Shown: in pieces, positions 22,889 through 35,828 of the stretch
Position numbering within the stretch: the first letter of the stretch is position 1
Layout of the letters: every line of letters begins with the position of its first letter
NCBI GenBank assembly: GCA_033961575.1
Contig: CM066732.1
Span: 106,518,687-106,582,686 of the forward strand
Origin: Aselliscus stoliczkanus
Taxonomy: Eukaryota; Chordata; Mammalia; Chiroptera; Hipposideridae
Length of the DNA stretch: 64,000 nt
Direction of reading: 5' to 3'
Translations under genes and position numbers: made by a program
Notes under the pieces: generated by a model
What the model was told of the DNA's origin: nothing
What the model saw: the letters and a program-made list of their open reading frames with translations, nothing else
Databases searched by the model: none

Positions 22889-22924
<36 letters not shown>
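22889..22924. repeat. (CA)n microsatellite
   Basis: Eighteen CA units, uninterrupted. Confidence 0.95.
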
Positions 22925-22926
<2 letters not shown>

Positions 22927-25900
22927 GTATAATAAGAAACAAATGAAAGCAATCTTTAATGAAACTAGGTAAGTCAACCTCAAACAACAAAATTTATGAA
23001 AGAGCTTCTGAATATCCTAAGGTCAAACAAGCGTGTAAAAATTGCTGAGAGGCCATCAAAGGCTGCAATCTCAGAGAAAGATGGAAGAGATGAAGTCTCC
23101 AAATTGGTGGCACACCCACAAGGCAAAACCAACAATACTTGGAGTTTAATAATAAGGATCTGATCTGCGTGATGTCTGCCAGACCCCACAGCTTTCAATT
23201 GTTGATGACCAGAGAGAAGGCCAAAAGAATGGACTTACATACACACAGTGTATTATGAGAAACTCTGTGAACCAGAAGGCTTCTGGTGACCAGCCTAAAA
23301 CACAACTTTGGTTCTTTTCTAACATGAACCTCCCGCAAGTATATAATGCAGAAAGAATTCACCTCACTCAAAGATGAGTAGTAAGTGAAAAAGAACCTCA
23401 CTGGAGCTCTACACATCACAACTTTTTTTTTATGTTGGGGGTAAAGAATACGAAATGAAGAAAAGTGATAAAAATATTGCCACAGAGTAAATGAAAGTCA
23501 AGAAAAATAGCAACTCCATTAAAAGTATTGAAATAATTTCCTCCTTAACAATAATAGCTCAAAAGATGCATAACAACTATGGAAATAAGTCATAAAGACA
23601 ACTTGAGAAAAAAAAGGAATAATGTGGGAAGGAAAACTAAAAACCATTATCAAGATGAATATCACATTGGAAACAACATAAGGCTGAGCAGACATGATTA
23701 AAGACAGGATGAGAGATATGAGAAAAATAAGCAAAAATGAGAAGGGAGAGTTAAAAATAGAGAAAATAACAGATATAAATACAAAGAAGATCCAATACTT
23801 AAATCTTCTCCCTGAAGACGATAATCACAGTGACAGTTCAGAAAACATACACACAAATATGTGTATACATATAAGCAGCTATGCACCTCCAACTGTGGTG
23901 AAGCAGCATTTTTAAATTTGCAAATTAGTCCAGGCTGATACTTTTATTTAAAACAATAACAATAGTAATGTCACAACAATGTCAAATGGCTATAAAACTC
24001 TCCAGTTGCTTACTCTTGTTTTTTGTGTTTCTCTTATGGACAAACAGATCCATGAGCCAGCACTTGTCCTCAGCCCACACTTTGATTATCTGCTGTACAC
24101 ATAATTAAAAAAATTGCCTAGAATGCAGCACAGAGAGATAAAGATAGTAAGCATGAAAGAAACATCAGAGACAATGATGGACAGAATGAGAAAGAACTAC
24201 CACTAGTCAGAGTTCCTAAAAGGGAGAATACAGTGAATAGGGAATACTTGAAGAGATACTCCCAAGAGAGTAGATGACTTATCCAAATTCATTTGAAACT
24301 TGTGACCAGTCTAGCGTTTTCTCTGCTAGTCTTGCTGACTTTTATATGTTATAGTAATAAGTGAAGATGTTTCAAAAGGCTGTATGTTTTTTGTTTATAT
24401 TTCTATTTGTTTCTGGTTCATTTTTTGCTGCCTCATCTAAATGGTGAGTCTATATTGACAAGCTTTTGTTTGCTGACTCATGCACACTATTGTTTTACTG
24501 ACAAACTTACTGAAAAATACCACCAGAAAACTGTTTTTTTCCTACTTAATTTTGACTAATGAGCTGGGACCATAAGCCTTTCAAACTTTCAATGGGAAAA
24601 AAGACATCCTGCCATTTTAACTTCCACAACACATTATAAAGCTCTATTTGGTATAAAATATATGAAGGATCCTTGCACCAAGAGTTAGAACCCAAGATGC
24701 CTGTTTTCCTTATTACTCATGCAACATTGCTCTGTTTTTCATTGAGGAGTAAGAACAAATTCCTTTTGCCTCACATTTATCTTATGAAACATTTCTATTA
24801 TCTTTATTTGCATAGAGGGATAGAATTAATCATACACTGAAAGCTGCTTAATGTTTTGCCATCACTCAAACCACTCCCAAATGAGACAAAAATTTGTGCT
24901 CTGACAGCCTAGACATTCAATACATTAATTTAAACCTCTTGATGCCTTATATATTTCAAAGGTTCTAATAAAAGCATTGTACACTGCACAAATACCTTGG
25001 AACAATAAATTATAATAGGAAAACCATCTAAGGATATGAGTCTCAGTCTCTGGCAACACTGTTTTCCTAGGTAATTTATATAAAATGGTTTGTAGCTATT
25101 TTATTTTGCATGAATCATTCAATTATTCTAAGTCATGATTATCACCATCAAGTGGAGTTCACTGGATGCTTGCCCATTATATACATCCTATCAAAACTAT
25201 AAGGGTTTCCAAAAGATTGAGAAGAATCTCTCTTTCCTTTTAATTAGAATTTTGTGTTTGAAAATACTCTTGGTGGTGGTAGTTTATTTACTGGGATGAG
25301 GTAAATATGCGCATCTTCAAACAAGGAGGAGATTTAGCGAACTACAGTCTATTGAGTGGCTATGCCAATTGGCTGAGAAAGTTTAAAATGTTAGACAGGA
25401 GCACTCTCAGTTAAAGCAGGGGAATTTAGTAATAAAAGCTTATATGGTGAGAAGGTGAATGTCACTTTAGTGCATGAACACCAGAGTGAATATTTTGTAA
25501 GGAGTGCGTTAATTGAAGAAACATTCATTCCTCTTGTGAACCAGACTTTGAAAAAACATTATACTCCTTGTAGCAAGGCAAATACAGATCTTAGCTAATG
25601 TATGGGGCGGGGGAGAAGAAAAAGAAAGGAAGAGAAAAGCCCTCATTAACACTTAGCAAAAGCCAAAAGTATTTGAAGGGTCTGAAGACTGGATTCTAGC
25701 CTCAAGTGTGAAGAAGTCAAGCTTACAGAATGAAGGAAAGGAGAAATTGAGTCAGAATGTGAAGACTAAAGTCATTGAAGAGGTTGTGGGAAGAAGACAC
25801 CAGAGAATCAGGAAGATGGAAGAAACTGAAACGCAGAAAGAATTCGAGATAGCATTGAAAAGAATCAACCTCTAGGTGGGACACCTAGAAGTCCCATCTG

Positions 25901-26518
25901 TGACTAAGAAGCAGAGAGGACTGTATTCCAGAAATGACTCCATAAGCAGAGAAATCATGACTGCTTTCCCTGACCCCTCCCTCCATCGGATATAAGACAT
26001 GCGATCAGGCAGATGGAACTTCACCAATTTCATCAAATTCCATGAGATGCCTCCAGAGACTGTTATCTCAAAAGTGGGTGTGGTTGCTGCTCCTTCCCCT
26101 CTCAAATTCCATAACATTGCAAAGCATTGTTTGGGGAGAAAAAAATGTATACACACATGCTACCTTCCTAATTAAGCTGCACATGGTCCATAATTATTTG
26201 CCAGGTAAACCACTGGAAAGAGATATTATCTGAGTTACCAAAAATACAAAGAATGCTGTGTATTGGCCCAGGATGAAAGGTTAACAGGTGTAGCTTCAGC
26301 CATGTTTTTGTCTGACAGAGTCACACAGAGGCAGCACTGTGTATAGGCATGAAACACAGGTTACATGGGCTCCGTTGGCTGGGAGCTATATTCCACTGTC
26401 CTTGTGTTTCCATGTGGGGCCTCCTTTCTATATCCTACTTCCCAATAAAGGACTGCATTGCAAAGAACAATGCAGTCTGAGGGGATGGTAACAAAATAAG
26501 GTGTTTTGGGTCTCACCA
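22925..26518. other. Unique sequence, 3.6 kb
   Basis: No gene, RNA or repeat family recognised. The AATAAA at 26442-26447 after 'tcctacttccc' could belong to an old LTR but I cannot support that. Open frames are short and unsupported. Confidence 0.4.
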
Positions 26519-26623
26519 TTTTTTTTTTTTGAGGGCAGTGTCACTGGACCTCATATGTGGGCTCGAACTGGGGCCGCTGGCTTCCCAAGCCAGTGCTTAA
26601 CCACCACGCAACTTGGCCGGCCC
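26519..26623 (-). mobile_element. tRNA-derived SINE, short form a, antisense
   Basis: On the - strand: GGGCCGGCCAAG head, 'tggttaagcactggcttgggaagcc', then 'gtgacactgccctc' directly followed by the A-tail (T-run 26519-26530). Confidence 0.9.
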
Positions 26624-26868
26624 TAAGAAATTTAATAGAAAATATCACTGAAAAACTAATGGCCCACCTACATTCTCTCTTGTCCTTTAAGTATAATGAG
26701 GCTGACTTTAAACCTCTGTCCTACAGGCTAGGAGAGTATGTTTAGAGCTTACCCTTCATAGTTAACCTTCCCTAGTACTGCACCTGAGGCCTAAATTTAG
26801 GTGTGAAAAATGTAGAACAAGATCTTACCTTAGCCTCAGGTCCAAATCACATCCTTCAGTAGAATCTA
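26624..26868. other. Unique sequence between two SINEs
   Basis: Nothing recognised. Confidence 0.4.
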
Positions 26869-26878
26869 CCAGAAACTG

Positions 26879-26995
26879 GGTTTTTTTTTCTTTGTTTTTT
26901 TTTGAGGGCAGTGTCACTGGCCCTCATATGTGGGACCCAAACCAGGGCTGCTGGCTTCCCAAGCCAGCGCTCAACCACCACGCCACTCAGCCAGC
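26879..26995 (-). mobile_element. tRNA-derived SINE, short form a, antisense, with TSD
   Basis: Same form and orientation as the copy 260 bp to the left. Target duplications CCAGAAACTG at 26869-26878 and 26996-27005 are perfect, showing that the short form is a real unit with its own A-tail and not a broken long copy. Confidence 0.93.
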
Positions 26996-27005
26996 CCAGA
27001 AACTG

Positions 27006-27739
27006 TTTTTTTGAAATGACACAAAGGATGATATCCTTTGTCTAAAGAGATTCCTTCAGTCTCTAATACACTGGTTCACTATTCAGAAGGGCCAACAGGT
27101 TATTAAAGATCCTGCTCAGGGCTGAGAGCTCCAACATCCCCACCCCCAGCATGAATGCAAGGATAGTCAGACAGCCAGATGAAGCAAATGGAGTTTAGTG
27201 GGGAACTAAAGGACGTGAATGATGGTGACAAGCCAGTTTCCATGTGGCCAGGGAAACCTGGGATAAAAAAACAACGACACTGCCAGGGAATGGTCACATT
27301 AGAGACGGGCAGAGAATTTTCTAGAACAAGAAGGCTAAGTGGAGGTGGAGGGAGGAGGGATAGAAAAGATGACACCTTCTCCTCAAAACCATATCCATTC
27401 TCCCCTTCCACAAGTTGGACATAAAACAAATATAGAAAAAAAGCAAAGGTCAAGGCCTTTTATCTGTACTTACTGCCTTGCGCTATATTTTTTATGGTTA
27501 TACTGTCTCATACTAAATCTGAGGATATAAACTGCACATAATTCTGTTCTATATTCATTATGACTGCTAGCACAGAGACTGACATTGAGTAGGTTCATTT
27601 ATTTTTTTATATAAGCCCATTAATAACAAATGAATGCAAATGAAATAATGCTGAGGTGAAAGTGAACAGCATAAAAATGGATAACAAAGTGCCAGTAGGT
27701 ATTGAAGCAAAGCCTCAAATATACAACATTCAGCAGAAG
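27006..27739. other. Unique sequence
   Basis: Purine-rich patch near 27329-27362 and no recognised family. Short antisense and sense frames at 27103-27453 lack any domain. Confidence 0.4.
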
Positions 27740-28860
27740 GGAAGAGGGGATTCTTGGGACTAAGATGGTGGCACTTCCCACCCTAAAAGTACATGAAAAG
27801 ATGTAGATAAGTATATACCTGGGATTTTCAGAGGATCCGTTAGGAAAAGGGTTTTCCCTCCATGAAGATGGAGAAGCCCACTGGCGAAGATCCAGAGGGG
27901 CTTTATCCGCATAAAGGTAGAGCCTGGCTTTGAGTGAAGGGAGTGGGAGTGAGGCAACCCCAGAGCAGATGGAGATACAGCCCTGGATGCTGAGACCCAA
28001 GGACGACGGTAAGGGGCACAGCGAGTCAGCTTGCCCTCTTCCCTCCTTGCTTTCCTCCTCTTCCCTATCAATCCCACTTAAGCTTTTTCTCCTGCCCTGA
28101 GCTTTTCTTTCCATACTCATTTCAATTTTCTCCAAATCTCTTATTTTCCTACAACTCTTCAGACCCATTTCTTGTTCTCTGCCTCTGTCAGCCTCTATAT
28201 TTTCAAGCTTAAATTCTAATCTATTTATATTTTATTCTGCCTACATAGAGGAGGAGAGGAAAGCAAGAAAGGAAACACTTAGAAAAAGTTCAAGGATAAA
28301 CTGAAATAAACCACAATTCTGCCAAGCTTGAGACTCAAAACTTTTCAAAAATTAAAAATTCAACAGAGGACTTCCAGATAGCCAAAGATGATGACAGCCA
28401 CCTACCTACCTGTTTCTCAGTATTTCCTAAAACAAAACAACAACAAAAAAAAAAAAACAAGAAGAGTAAACTATATCTGCAGAATATAGTTCTCACTCAG
28501 CTTAGTTCTCACACACTCAGCTTAATTTAAAGACATGTAAGGCTGATAATTCAAAATAACAGAAAAATCTTCAAATCTAGTACACAAGTTCTAATCATCC
28601 TGCCCACTCTTGCCTCATCTTGAGACTTTGTGCCAAGCAAAGGGCAGGCTGAAACAAACAGCCGGGAGTGCAGAAGAGGAAGCTAGCTAAAGGAGCTGTG
28701 GACAATCTAAAACCATCTCTAGAAGAGTTAGGCATTTTAACCTTCACACACACGGACACTAAAGCTGAAGACATAATGGCAGAGAAACTCCATTTACAAT
28801 ACTAGGGACAAAAATTATATGTTTAGTAAATGTGCATACTTAATAAACATACAAAACTTA
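27740..28860 (+). mobile_element. Possible L1 5' UTR-like sequence
   Basis: Fragments such as 'gggactaagatggtggca' and 'acagaggacttccagatagccaaagatgatg', and the GC-richer composition, resemble mammalian L1 5' regions. A 182-codon antisense open frame (27620-28168) overlaps its start but has no recognisable domain. Weak call; it may simply be unique sequence. Confidence 0.25.
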
Positions 28861-28969
28861 TATAAGGATAATTGTTAAATACACAAAAACAAAGTTGAAG
28901 AAATGAAGGAAATTAACCTGTTATTAGAAATGATGACACCATTGATAGATGTCATTTCTCCCTAAATTA

Positions 28970-29420
28970 GTTTATCAGTTAAACAGTTCCTCAATTGATC
29001 ACTTCATAGACTGTGTAGATGCCTGATCACTGTGTTATATACCTGAAGCTGAAGTACAATAATACTGAATGTCAACTATAATTAAACATATACACACACA
29101 CACACGCACACATGCACAGCGGTGCCAAAAAAATGTATACACATTTTAAGAAATGAAAAAAACTATTAAGATTGTAATAGTATATACCAATAACAAAAGA
29201 TGAATACAAGTCATGTGTATACATTTTTTGGTACCCCCAGTATATAGGCACAGGGTGTGAAGTACAGCATAGGGAATAGAGTCAATGGTATTTAACAGCT
29301 ATATACGATGTCAGAGGGGTAGTAGATTGGGGGTTGGTGGGTTATCACTTTGTGTGGGCTGTAAATGTCTATTTCATTGCTTTGTACACCTGAAGTTAAA
29401 AAAAAATCAATAAGCTAGAT
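28970..29420 (+). mobile_element. L1 3' UTR fragments, sense
   Basis: 'gatcactgtgttatatacctgaagctgaagtacaataatactgaatgtcaactataatt' and, after the MITE, 'agtacagcatagggaatagagtcaatggtatt' and 'tttgtacacctgaagttaaaaaaa' are L1 3' UTR blocks. A short CA tract precedes the MITE. Confidence 0.75.
29117..29240 (+). mobile_element. Mariner MITE, 124-bp form
   Basis: Termini CAGCGGTGCCAAAAAAATG and CATTTTTTGGTACCCCCAG are inverted repeats. The interior 'aaactattaagattgtaatagtatataccaataacaaaagatgaatacaagtca' matches the longer copies and then jumps straight to the right terminus. The transposase remnant seen in 22177-22416 and 59012-59249 is absent. Confidence 0.85.
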
Positions 29421-29539
29421 ACATAAATAAGTATAAATGTATGTATGCACATGTGCTATTTTTCATGCATGTATTGTACATATGGTGCCCAAGGTCCTAG
29501 AAAGCAGAAAACCTCAGAAGCAATGAGCAAATTTATAAC

Positions 29540-30715
29540 CAAGATCATGGGTTCTAAATACCACTCACCAATAAAAGGAATCAGGGTTCTTGAAGAAATG
29601 GTTGACTCCAGATCTGAGGCTGACAAAATACAAAGTGATCCTGAACTGTCTTGTGATGCTAGAAAGTAAGGGAGTGCTAAAAATCTGATGGACCACAATG
29701 ATGAGCAATGGGAGCCACCGTTAAGGAAGGAGCTCTGAATGACAAAATCTGGGACAAGTAGAGCAATAAAATAAAGATAATATTAGATGACATCCCACTT
29801 AAATAAATATCTATGAATCCATACTGATATAAATAATTGAAAAAAATAAATAAATAGAGAAGGTGAAGCAATTTCTTATAGAGGAATTCTGATCAATACA
29901 TGTAGAAGGAATGATAGAAATAGAAAATCACCATTAAGCAAACACTACAGTAATAACTATTACAGGTAAGAACCATCAATAGCTCTTAAATTAGTCAAAA
30001 GTATGACAAGTGACAGTATATTTGCAGTCTCAAAGAGCCTCCTAGCTTCTAGTTATGTGATACTTATTATCATGCTTATGATAGATTTTCATACTTCTAT
30101 TTTTACAGGAAAAGAAATGGTAACTTTACAGTCAAAAATGCTGGCAGATGCCTTCTTAACCAAGTGATGGAAGTTGACATCACAGTAACGGGACTTATCA
30201 ACATCATATACCTCCTAAAATGATGCATGAAAGATCACAACATCATTTCTGTGGTGTTTTTGCCAAATATATATAACCTCAATCCAATCATGAGAAGACA
30301 GGAAGAAACACAAATTGGGAACCATTCTCCAAAAAACTGACCAGCACTTGTCAAAATGTAGCAAGGTGAAAGACAGATCAAAAAAAGCCTAAGGAACTGT
30401 CACAGGTTGTAAACTAAGGAGACCTAATAAGTAAAAGTAATGTGGGATTTAAGATTAGTTCCTGGACCAGTCTAGGTCATTATAAGAAAACTGATGAAAT
30501 CAGAATAAGGTTTGTAGATTAGTTAGCAATATTACAGTGTTACTACTAGTGTCAGAATTACATTGATATTACTGGTTTCAATAATTGTATTATAAGTTTA
30601 CTTAAGATGTTAAAATAGAGGAAGGTGGGCAACTATTTTATGGTAATTCTCTATAGAATTTTTGCAACTTTTCTAAAATTAGGTCAAAATAAAGTTTTTC
30701 TAATAAAAGGAACAA
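29540..30715 (+). mobile_element. Old L1 (L1M-type) 3' UTR, sense
   Basis: Long run of L1M 3' UTR text: 'agtgacagtatatttgcagtctcaaagagcctcc', 'aggaaaagaaatggtaactttacagtcaaaaatgctggcagatg', 'gatcacaacatcatttctgtggtg', 'aactgtcacaggttgtaaactaaggagac' and the terminal 'tttttgcaacttttctaaaattaggtcaaaataaagttttt'. Confidence 0.78.
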
Positions 30716-32079
30716 ATATAACCTAACATGAAATTTTTGTTTACCAAGTTTTCTATTAAAATACTGCCAATGGTACCAAAATTATTCATTTGCCAATAAA
30801 TATTTTTGAGTGCCTACTATCTGCCAAGTTTCACCTTGTGACAGGAATACAGACAGTGCTGAGCACAAAAGGGATGTTCAGGTCCACCTTTATGACACAT
30901 GTTCTGACACCCATCGGGAGAGGGAAAAGGAACATATGAGAATGTAAATAAGGAAAATATGAGATAGGAACAGCAGGCTGCAATGCGAGCAAAGTGCAGA
31001 GCTACTGTGATGGCTCTGAGTCGGGAACATGTTTGCAGACAGACCGGATATCTCTATTGTGCTTATTTCCCTATTTTCCCATGGGAAAATAAACTCACAT
31101 CAGCCCCCAATAACTTCTATTCCTACAAAGTAAATGTTCCAGCATTTAATAGCTTTCATAAATCTTTGTCAAGCAACCACCTGTCAGCAGTTTCTGTATT
31201 AACTGTAACTGCATAATTCTAGACTAATTCCACAGCATCTTGTGGTATCCAGATGGTGCCAATTTGACATTATGAAATGTTCACAGCCCAGTGACACTTT
31301 CCCCAGTGATTCTGAAGGGTTACTAAAACCTTACCTAAGAATGTAGCACCCTAGTGCATCCATTCAGGTAGCTATCTATTCAGGTAGCCCGATTTTCCAA
31401 ATGATGAGTCAAGGCAGTCTCCCACAACCATATAGAGCAGGGAGTTTCTGCTCTCTGTACCAAGAGGGAAAATATAGGATCTGGGAATTATGTAGTCTTT
31501 CATTGCAGATACAAAAACTTCATGTGCTACATGTTGGTATAACAATGCTGTGAGCAGAAAATGAAAATATGCTAAAAATTTAACATAACCTAAATGTCCC
31601 TAGCCCACATGCCATTATTAATACAAATGAGGTGATAGTAACAACTACAAGCCTAATTTTCTACCCTTGCCCTCACCTGATTATGAAGAGTATCTGCAAT
31701 CTAAAAATATCCCCCTTGTTGGCTCCCAGTAGTTCTGGAAGTGCCTAGGGGTGTTTGACATACACAGACAGGTCTAACAGCTACAGTTGCCCTAAAGCAG
31801 CTGCAATGACTTTTCTCTCCTGCTCTCCCACAGCGGGTGTCCTGGGCTCAATATGCTTCATGACAGTACCTCAGGCTTCCAGCCTGATGGTCTTTATCCC
31901 CAGAGAATACCAATGTTTGCAAAGATGCTGTCCACTCTACATCCCCAACACCATAACTCCTTAAGTTGCAAAATGCTACATTCTAAGAAGAGACCTGGGA
32001 AAATCTTCCGTGCTTTACCCTATCGTCATCTTTGATTCCTGGTAGACCTGTACCATCTGCCCTGGCCCCACAAGCCAAT
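30716..32079. other. Unique sequence
   Basis: 'tatttttgagtgcctactatctgccaagtt' at about 30800 hints at an ancient repeat. The rest is unrecognised, with no supported coding frame. Confidence 0.4.
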
Positions 32080-32330
32080 ATTCATTCAAGAAAAGAGCTT
32101 GAAGATCTAATGCACAGTATAATGAATTATAATATTGTGTGATAATTATCAAGCTTGCTAAGGGACTACGTCTTAATTATTCCAACCACTAGAAAGAAAT
32201 AATTGTGATGTGATAAAGCTGTTAATTATCACAATGGCAAACAGTATAAAAATGTGTCAAATCAACATGTTGTATATCTTAAATTTACACCATGTTACAT
32301 GTCAAATATTTTTCAATAAAGAAAAAAAAA
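32080..32330 (+). mobile_element. Old L1 3' end, sense
   Basis: 'caacatgttgtatatcttaaatttacaccatgttacatgtcaaatatttttcaataaagaaaaa' is the typical 3' terminus of medium-age L1 elements. The 5' limit is uncertain. Confidence 0.55.
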
Positions 32331-32670
32331 TAGTTTGAGTTCCCCTGGATTTGCTTCGACTAACTCTCCCTTATGAACCAAAGATATCAGAGACAAAAAG
32401 TTTATGGGATTGATCATTTTAATCCCTCTATTCTCCTCCTCCCCAGGAGTTGAGAAACATAGTTACCCGCTTTCTCATGCAGTCAAAACAAAAATTCTCT
32501 CTTGCATTTCCCATGAAACAATATTAAACATGTTCCTCCCTGTTTAACCCAGCTGGGACCATCCATCAGCTCAGCTAGCAGTGTTTTCTGATACTTTCCA
32601 ATTATGACTAGCTACAAACCATTATTGCTGTTATTTAAAAATTTAAAAGCACCTTTTAAAATGTAAAGCA

Positions 32671-33138
32671 GGGTCGGCTGAGTGGCGTGTTGGTTAAGAG
32701 CTAGCTTGGGTTGCCAGCGGCCCTGGTTTGGATCCCACATCTGAGGGCCTGTGACACTGCCTTCCACAGCTAAGATGGTGAACAACAGCTCACCTGGAGC
32801 TGGGCTGCTGTGAGTTCCAGAAACAGCATAGCTGCAGCCCCTGCTGCAGTGGCCTGCCATAGGCTATAGTGAGTGGCTGGCAGCCAGAGTGAGAGGCTGG
32901 CAGCTGGTGTGAGCTTCCAAGAGCTGCTGTGAGCGGCCATCCAGAGGCTGGCGACCAATCTGCCTCACCCGAGAAGAGCACAATGATGATACCAACATGG
33001 GCCAGTGAAGCAATGTCCTCCACAACTAGACTGAAGAACAAAAAGACAGCAAATTGTCTGTTCCCCTTCCCTGGTTCCCCAACGCTGTTCCCTCCTCCAA
33101 TTCCCCAATAAAATCTTTAAAAAATAAATAAATAAAAC
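32671..33138 (+). mobile_element. Long tRNA-derived T+ SINE (form a), with TSD
   Basis: GGGTCGGCTGAG head, B-box-like 'ggtttggatccc', body with 'gagctgggctgctgtgag' and several 'gtgagcggcc'-like units, tail 'ccccaataaaatcttt' and an A-rich TAAA tail. Target duplications AAAATGTAAAGCA (32658-32670) and AAAATGTAAATCA (33139-33151). Confidence 0.93.
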
Positions 33139-33335
33139 AAAATGTAAATCATTTCACAAGCGTTAACTATGTATTATGATTTGATCAATTCCTTCCCAAA
33201 GTTTACAATTACTAGTGTCCTGGGGTTCTCTCCTACATTATTTTTCAATACATAAATTATTTTTTCTAAGCAGAAGGAAAGTTATCTTTCATTTAACAAT
33301 AATCATTCCTGATGAAACAAGAGTATTTCTCCAAA

Positions 33336-33354
33336 GTAGCCTTGTTGTATTTTT
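33336..33354 (+). repeat. Target-site duplication of the CCNG1 retrocopy, left
   Basis: GTAGCCTTGTTGTATTTTT, matched with about two differences by 35774-35791 at the other end of the retrocopy. Confidence 0.85.
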
Positions 33355-33357
33355 CTT

Positions 33358-35773
33358 TCTTTTTTTTTTTTTTTTTGCATTTCAGTAATTTTATTGAAAT
33401 ATATGTCCCTTAGTTCCAAAGCATAATGGTAGTTGGTTAGATTACCTCTGCCAACTCAAAATTAATAGTGATGTTAATTACTATTGTGATGTTAATAAAA
33501 ATATTGAAATATATTAGTCTTTTGGGAAAACTGAAAATTTATCTACAATACATGGTTTACAAAGTATAAGATACACTGTGGTTCTTTAGTTTATTTTCCT
33601 GAGCACATTTACTCGTAACATAATGCCAAATGAGCACAGCCATTCTGAATGGACTCTGCTTACACACTGCACTGAGTACCTGCTTACAGCACTTTTCACT
33701 CTGCAGATCTCCTTATATTCACTAACTTAATAGAAAATCCTGTGCACGACCTTAGCAACCTCATGATTATGAAGATGCTTATTTACTTTTCTTAAGACTT
33801 TCTATTGGCATACTTGGGGCAGTTCATGAAAGTATATTCTCTTCATTTTAAACAAAATTCTAAATTAGAAGCAATGGCAGTTTTATAAAAACAGTCCTTA
33901 GTGAACACTTCTGGAGTGTTAAATCAGCAAGTTTTCAGAGTGATGTTCATTTATTTTGAGTTACTAATGCAATGAAAACTAATTTTCTCAATGAAACTAG
34001 GCCGAAGCAGATTTTGTATAAAAACTTTTTTATCATGGATACAAATATCACCTGATTTCTAGTAAAAATATTAAATATAACTTAATATGCCAAAATTACT
34101 AGGTGTGTAATTTTGCTTTATATAAAATACCCTCAAATTTAAATGTAATTCCCGCATAGCAATAAAGTCCATGTCTCTGGATTATCGAGGCTTGCATTAT
34201 AGGTGCCAAGAAACCATTTCACTGCCTAGAATAGTGACCAAAAGGTTATACCTTAAAGGTGCATTTGTGAAATGTAGATTTTGATGTAAACCTCATAATT
34301 TAACATTAAAATTTAAAGTAAGTGGGCTACCATTTTTAATACCACCTAAATACATTGACCCAATATAGAAAGCTGGATCAATGTTAGAAATGAAGCTTCG
34401 CTGTTTATCCTCCCAGATTTGCTATTAACATTTCATATTTGTGCTCTCCATTTGTTTGTATGCCTCACAGATATATTCAAATCTAAGCATAATTCGACTA
34501 CAGCGTTCATTAGGCAGTTATCCCAAAACTGAGAATATCAATGCTAATCTTGTTGTGATGTTTTGAGGCTTCACAGCTTAAATCCATGATATATTATGGC
34601 ATCTATAGTTCAGGATCATGGAGAAAGGCTTCAGAGAAGAGGTTTCTGTTGCTGTAATAATCCAATTAAGGGACCATTTCAGGAAGTGGGGGAAGGTGGG
34701 TTATTCTGTAGTAACTATTCTTCAATTGTTGTGCCTGAAACAATCCATTTGAACTCCTGAACATTTGGTTTGGAACAGTTGCTTGATGAATACTCAGTTA
34801 AACACCTGGATATGAGTTCTTGCCTGAAGGTCAAATTGCTGCCGTTTACCTTGGAATATTTCCAAAGACATGCTACTCCTTCCGTTAACCCTACACACTT
34901 CTGTGCTTGTGCTTGGATCTCCAGTGCAATGATAGACAGTGCCAACACAGAAGGCATTGCTTTGGAAAACATGATTCTGCAGTGGCATGCCTTAAGCTAG
35001 ACTTCTAGTCTTACAAAATTAAAGCTATTCCTCCTTTCCAATGGCAAGTTCTCTAGAATAGGTGAATTATAGAGTTGCAGAAATTGAACGGCAGTTGTAA
35101 CTTTGACTTTTCAACACAACTTCTCCAACACAATCATTTTTATTTTCATCAGGCCTGAAACTGTGAACCTATACTGGCTTATTCAGATCAAGCCAGTTGC
35201 GAGTAGGACATTCCTTTCCTATTCTATTGACTTTACAGCCAAGTAGAAGCAGCTCAGCCCAACACACCCAAGGTACTTAGGCTGTTCCTTCATTTTGAAC
35301 AAGAATCTGCCCAGTAAAATTCACACTTAGGGAAAATGTCTCTGTGTCAAAGCCAAAGAACAGACTGAGTTATATTAATACTAAAAAGATCTTTTTCTTC
35401 AAAGTCCCTTAACCTTTGCAGCCATCCTGAGGCCATTATCATGTGCAGATTCAATTAGTTTCAAGACACAGATCTTTGGATGACACATCCACTCCTGTTC
35501 CAACAGGGCATTCAGCTGGTATAGCAGTTTCTGAGAGTCACTTGTTGTCAGTACTTCTACCACCTTGATCATGAATATGGCTCCTCATTGGTAATCACCC
35601 TCCCAGGTCTGCTCTCACCTCAGCCTCAGATATCCAATCCAAAAGGCCTATGAGATTAAGGGATTTGTGGACAAGAGTGGGGAGGCTCAGGGAGGAGGAA
35701 CTGTCCTGCATGGAGGTCTCCACAGTGCTTCCCAGGCAACATTGCCCTCCTCTGGGTCCTCTTGGAGTCGAAG
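33358..35773 (-). pseudogene. CCNG1P: CCNG1 (cyclin G1) processed pseudogene, antisense
   Basis: A full-length retrocopy of cyclin G1 mRNA, a p53-responsive cyclin-box protein in its intact form. Read on the - strand it has about 200 bp of 5' UTR (35773-35573), a coding region from ATG at 35572 to TAA at 34666, about 1.27 kb of 3' UTR, an AATAAA signal (33390-33395) and a 16-base poly-A tail. There are no introns. Recognisable protein blocks include 'SQKLLYQLNALLEQE', 'IESAHDNGLRM', 'VGLSCFYLAVKSIE', 'PSVLALSIIALEIQAQ', 'CLTEYSSSNCSKPNVQ' and 'WIVSG', ending in 'PEMVP'. A one-base insertion after the RM-A codons breaks the frame at about codon 53, a TAG replaces Glu after KSIE, and more stops and indels follow. 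Target duplications (33336-33354 and 35774-35791) confirm L1-type retroposition. It cannot make cyclin G1. Identification is from remembered family sequence. Confidence 0.95.
34666..35572 (-). pseudogene. CCNG1P: Decayed cyclin G1 coding region of the retrocopy
   Basis: This 907-bp interval corresponds to the parental ORF of about 295 codons. The cyclin-box part (about codons 50-200) is the most damaged, with frameshifts and in-frame stops. The longest surviving open piece is 34715-34972, 85 codons of the C-terminal third, including a two-residue Ala-Gln duplication in the 'EIQAQAQKC' segment. No promoter is expected with a retrocopy. Confidence 0.92.
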
Positions 35774-35791
35774 GTAGCCTTGTTGAATTTT
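35774..35791 (+). repeat. Target-site duplication of the CCNG1 retrocopy, right
   Basis: GTAGCCTTGTTGAATTTT, partner of 33336-33354. It marks the 5' end of the inserted cDNA just upstream of 35773. Confidence 0.85.
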
Positions 35792-35828
35792 CATTCCACT
35801 AGCATAGGTATTAACAAAGATACATTTT

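Noticed and set aside
26330..26470. Possible LTR with AATAAA
   Set aside because: The signal at 26442 is suggestive, but no LTR ends, target duplication or family match could be seen.
27620..28168. 182-codon antisense open frame
   Set aside because: Longest frame in the window, but the translation shows no domain, its end is AT-rich with Phe/Ile/Tyr-rich filler, and the DNA may be L1 5'-like. No splice or promoter support.
34770..35000. 76-codon sense frame over the retrocopy
   Set aside because: Shadow of the antisense CCNG1 pseudogene.
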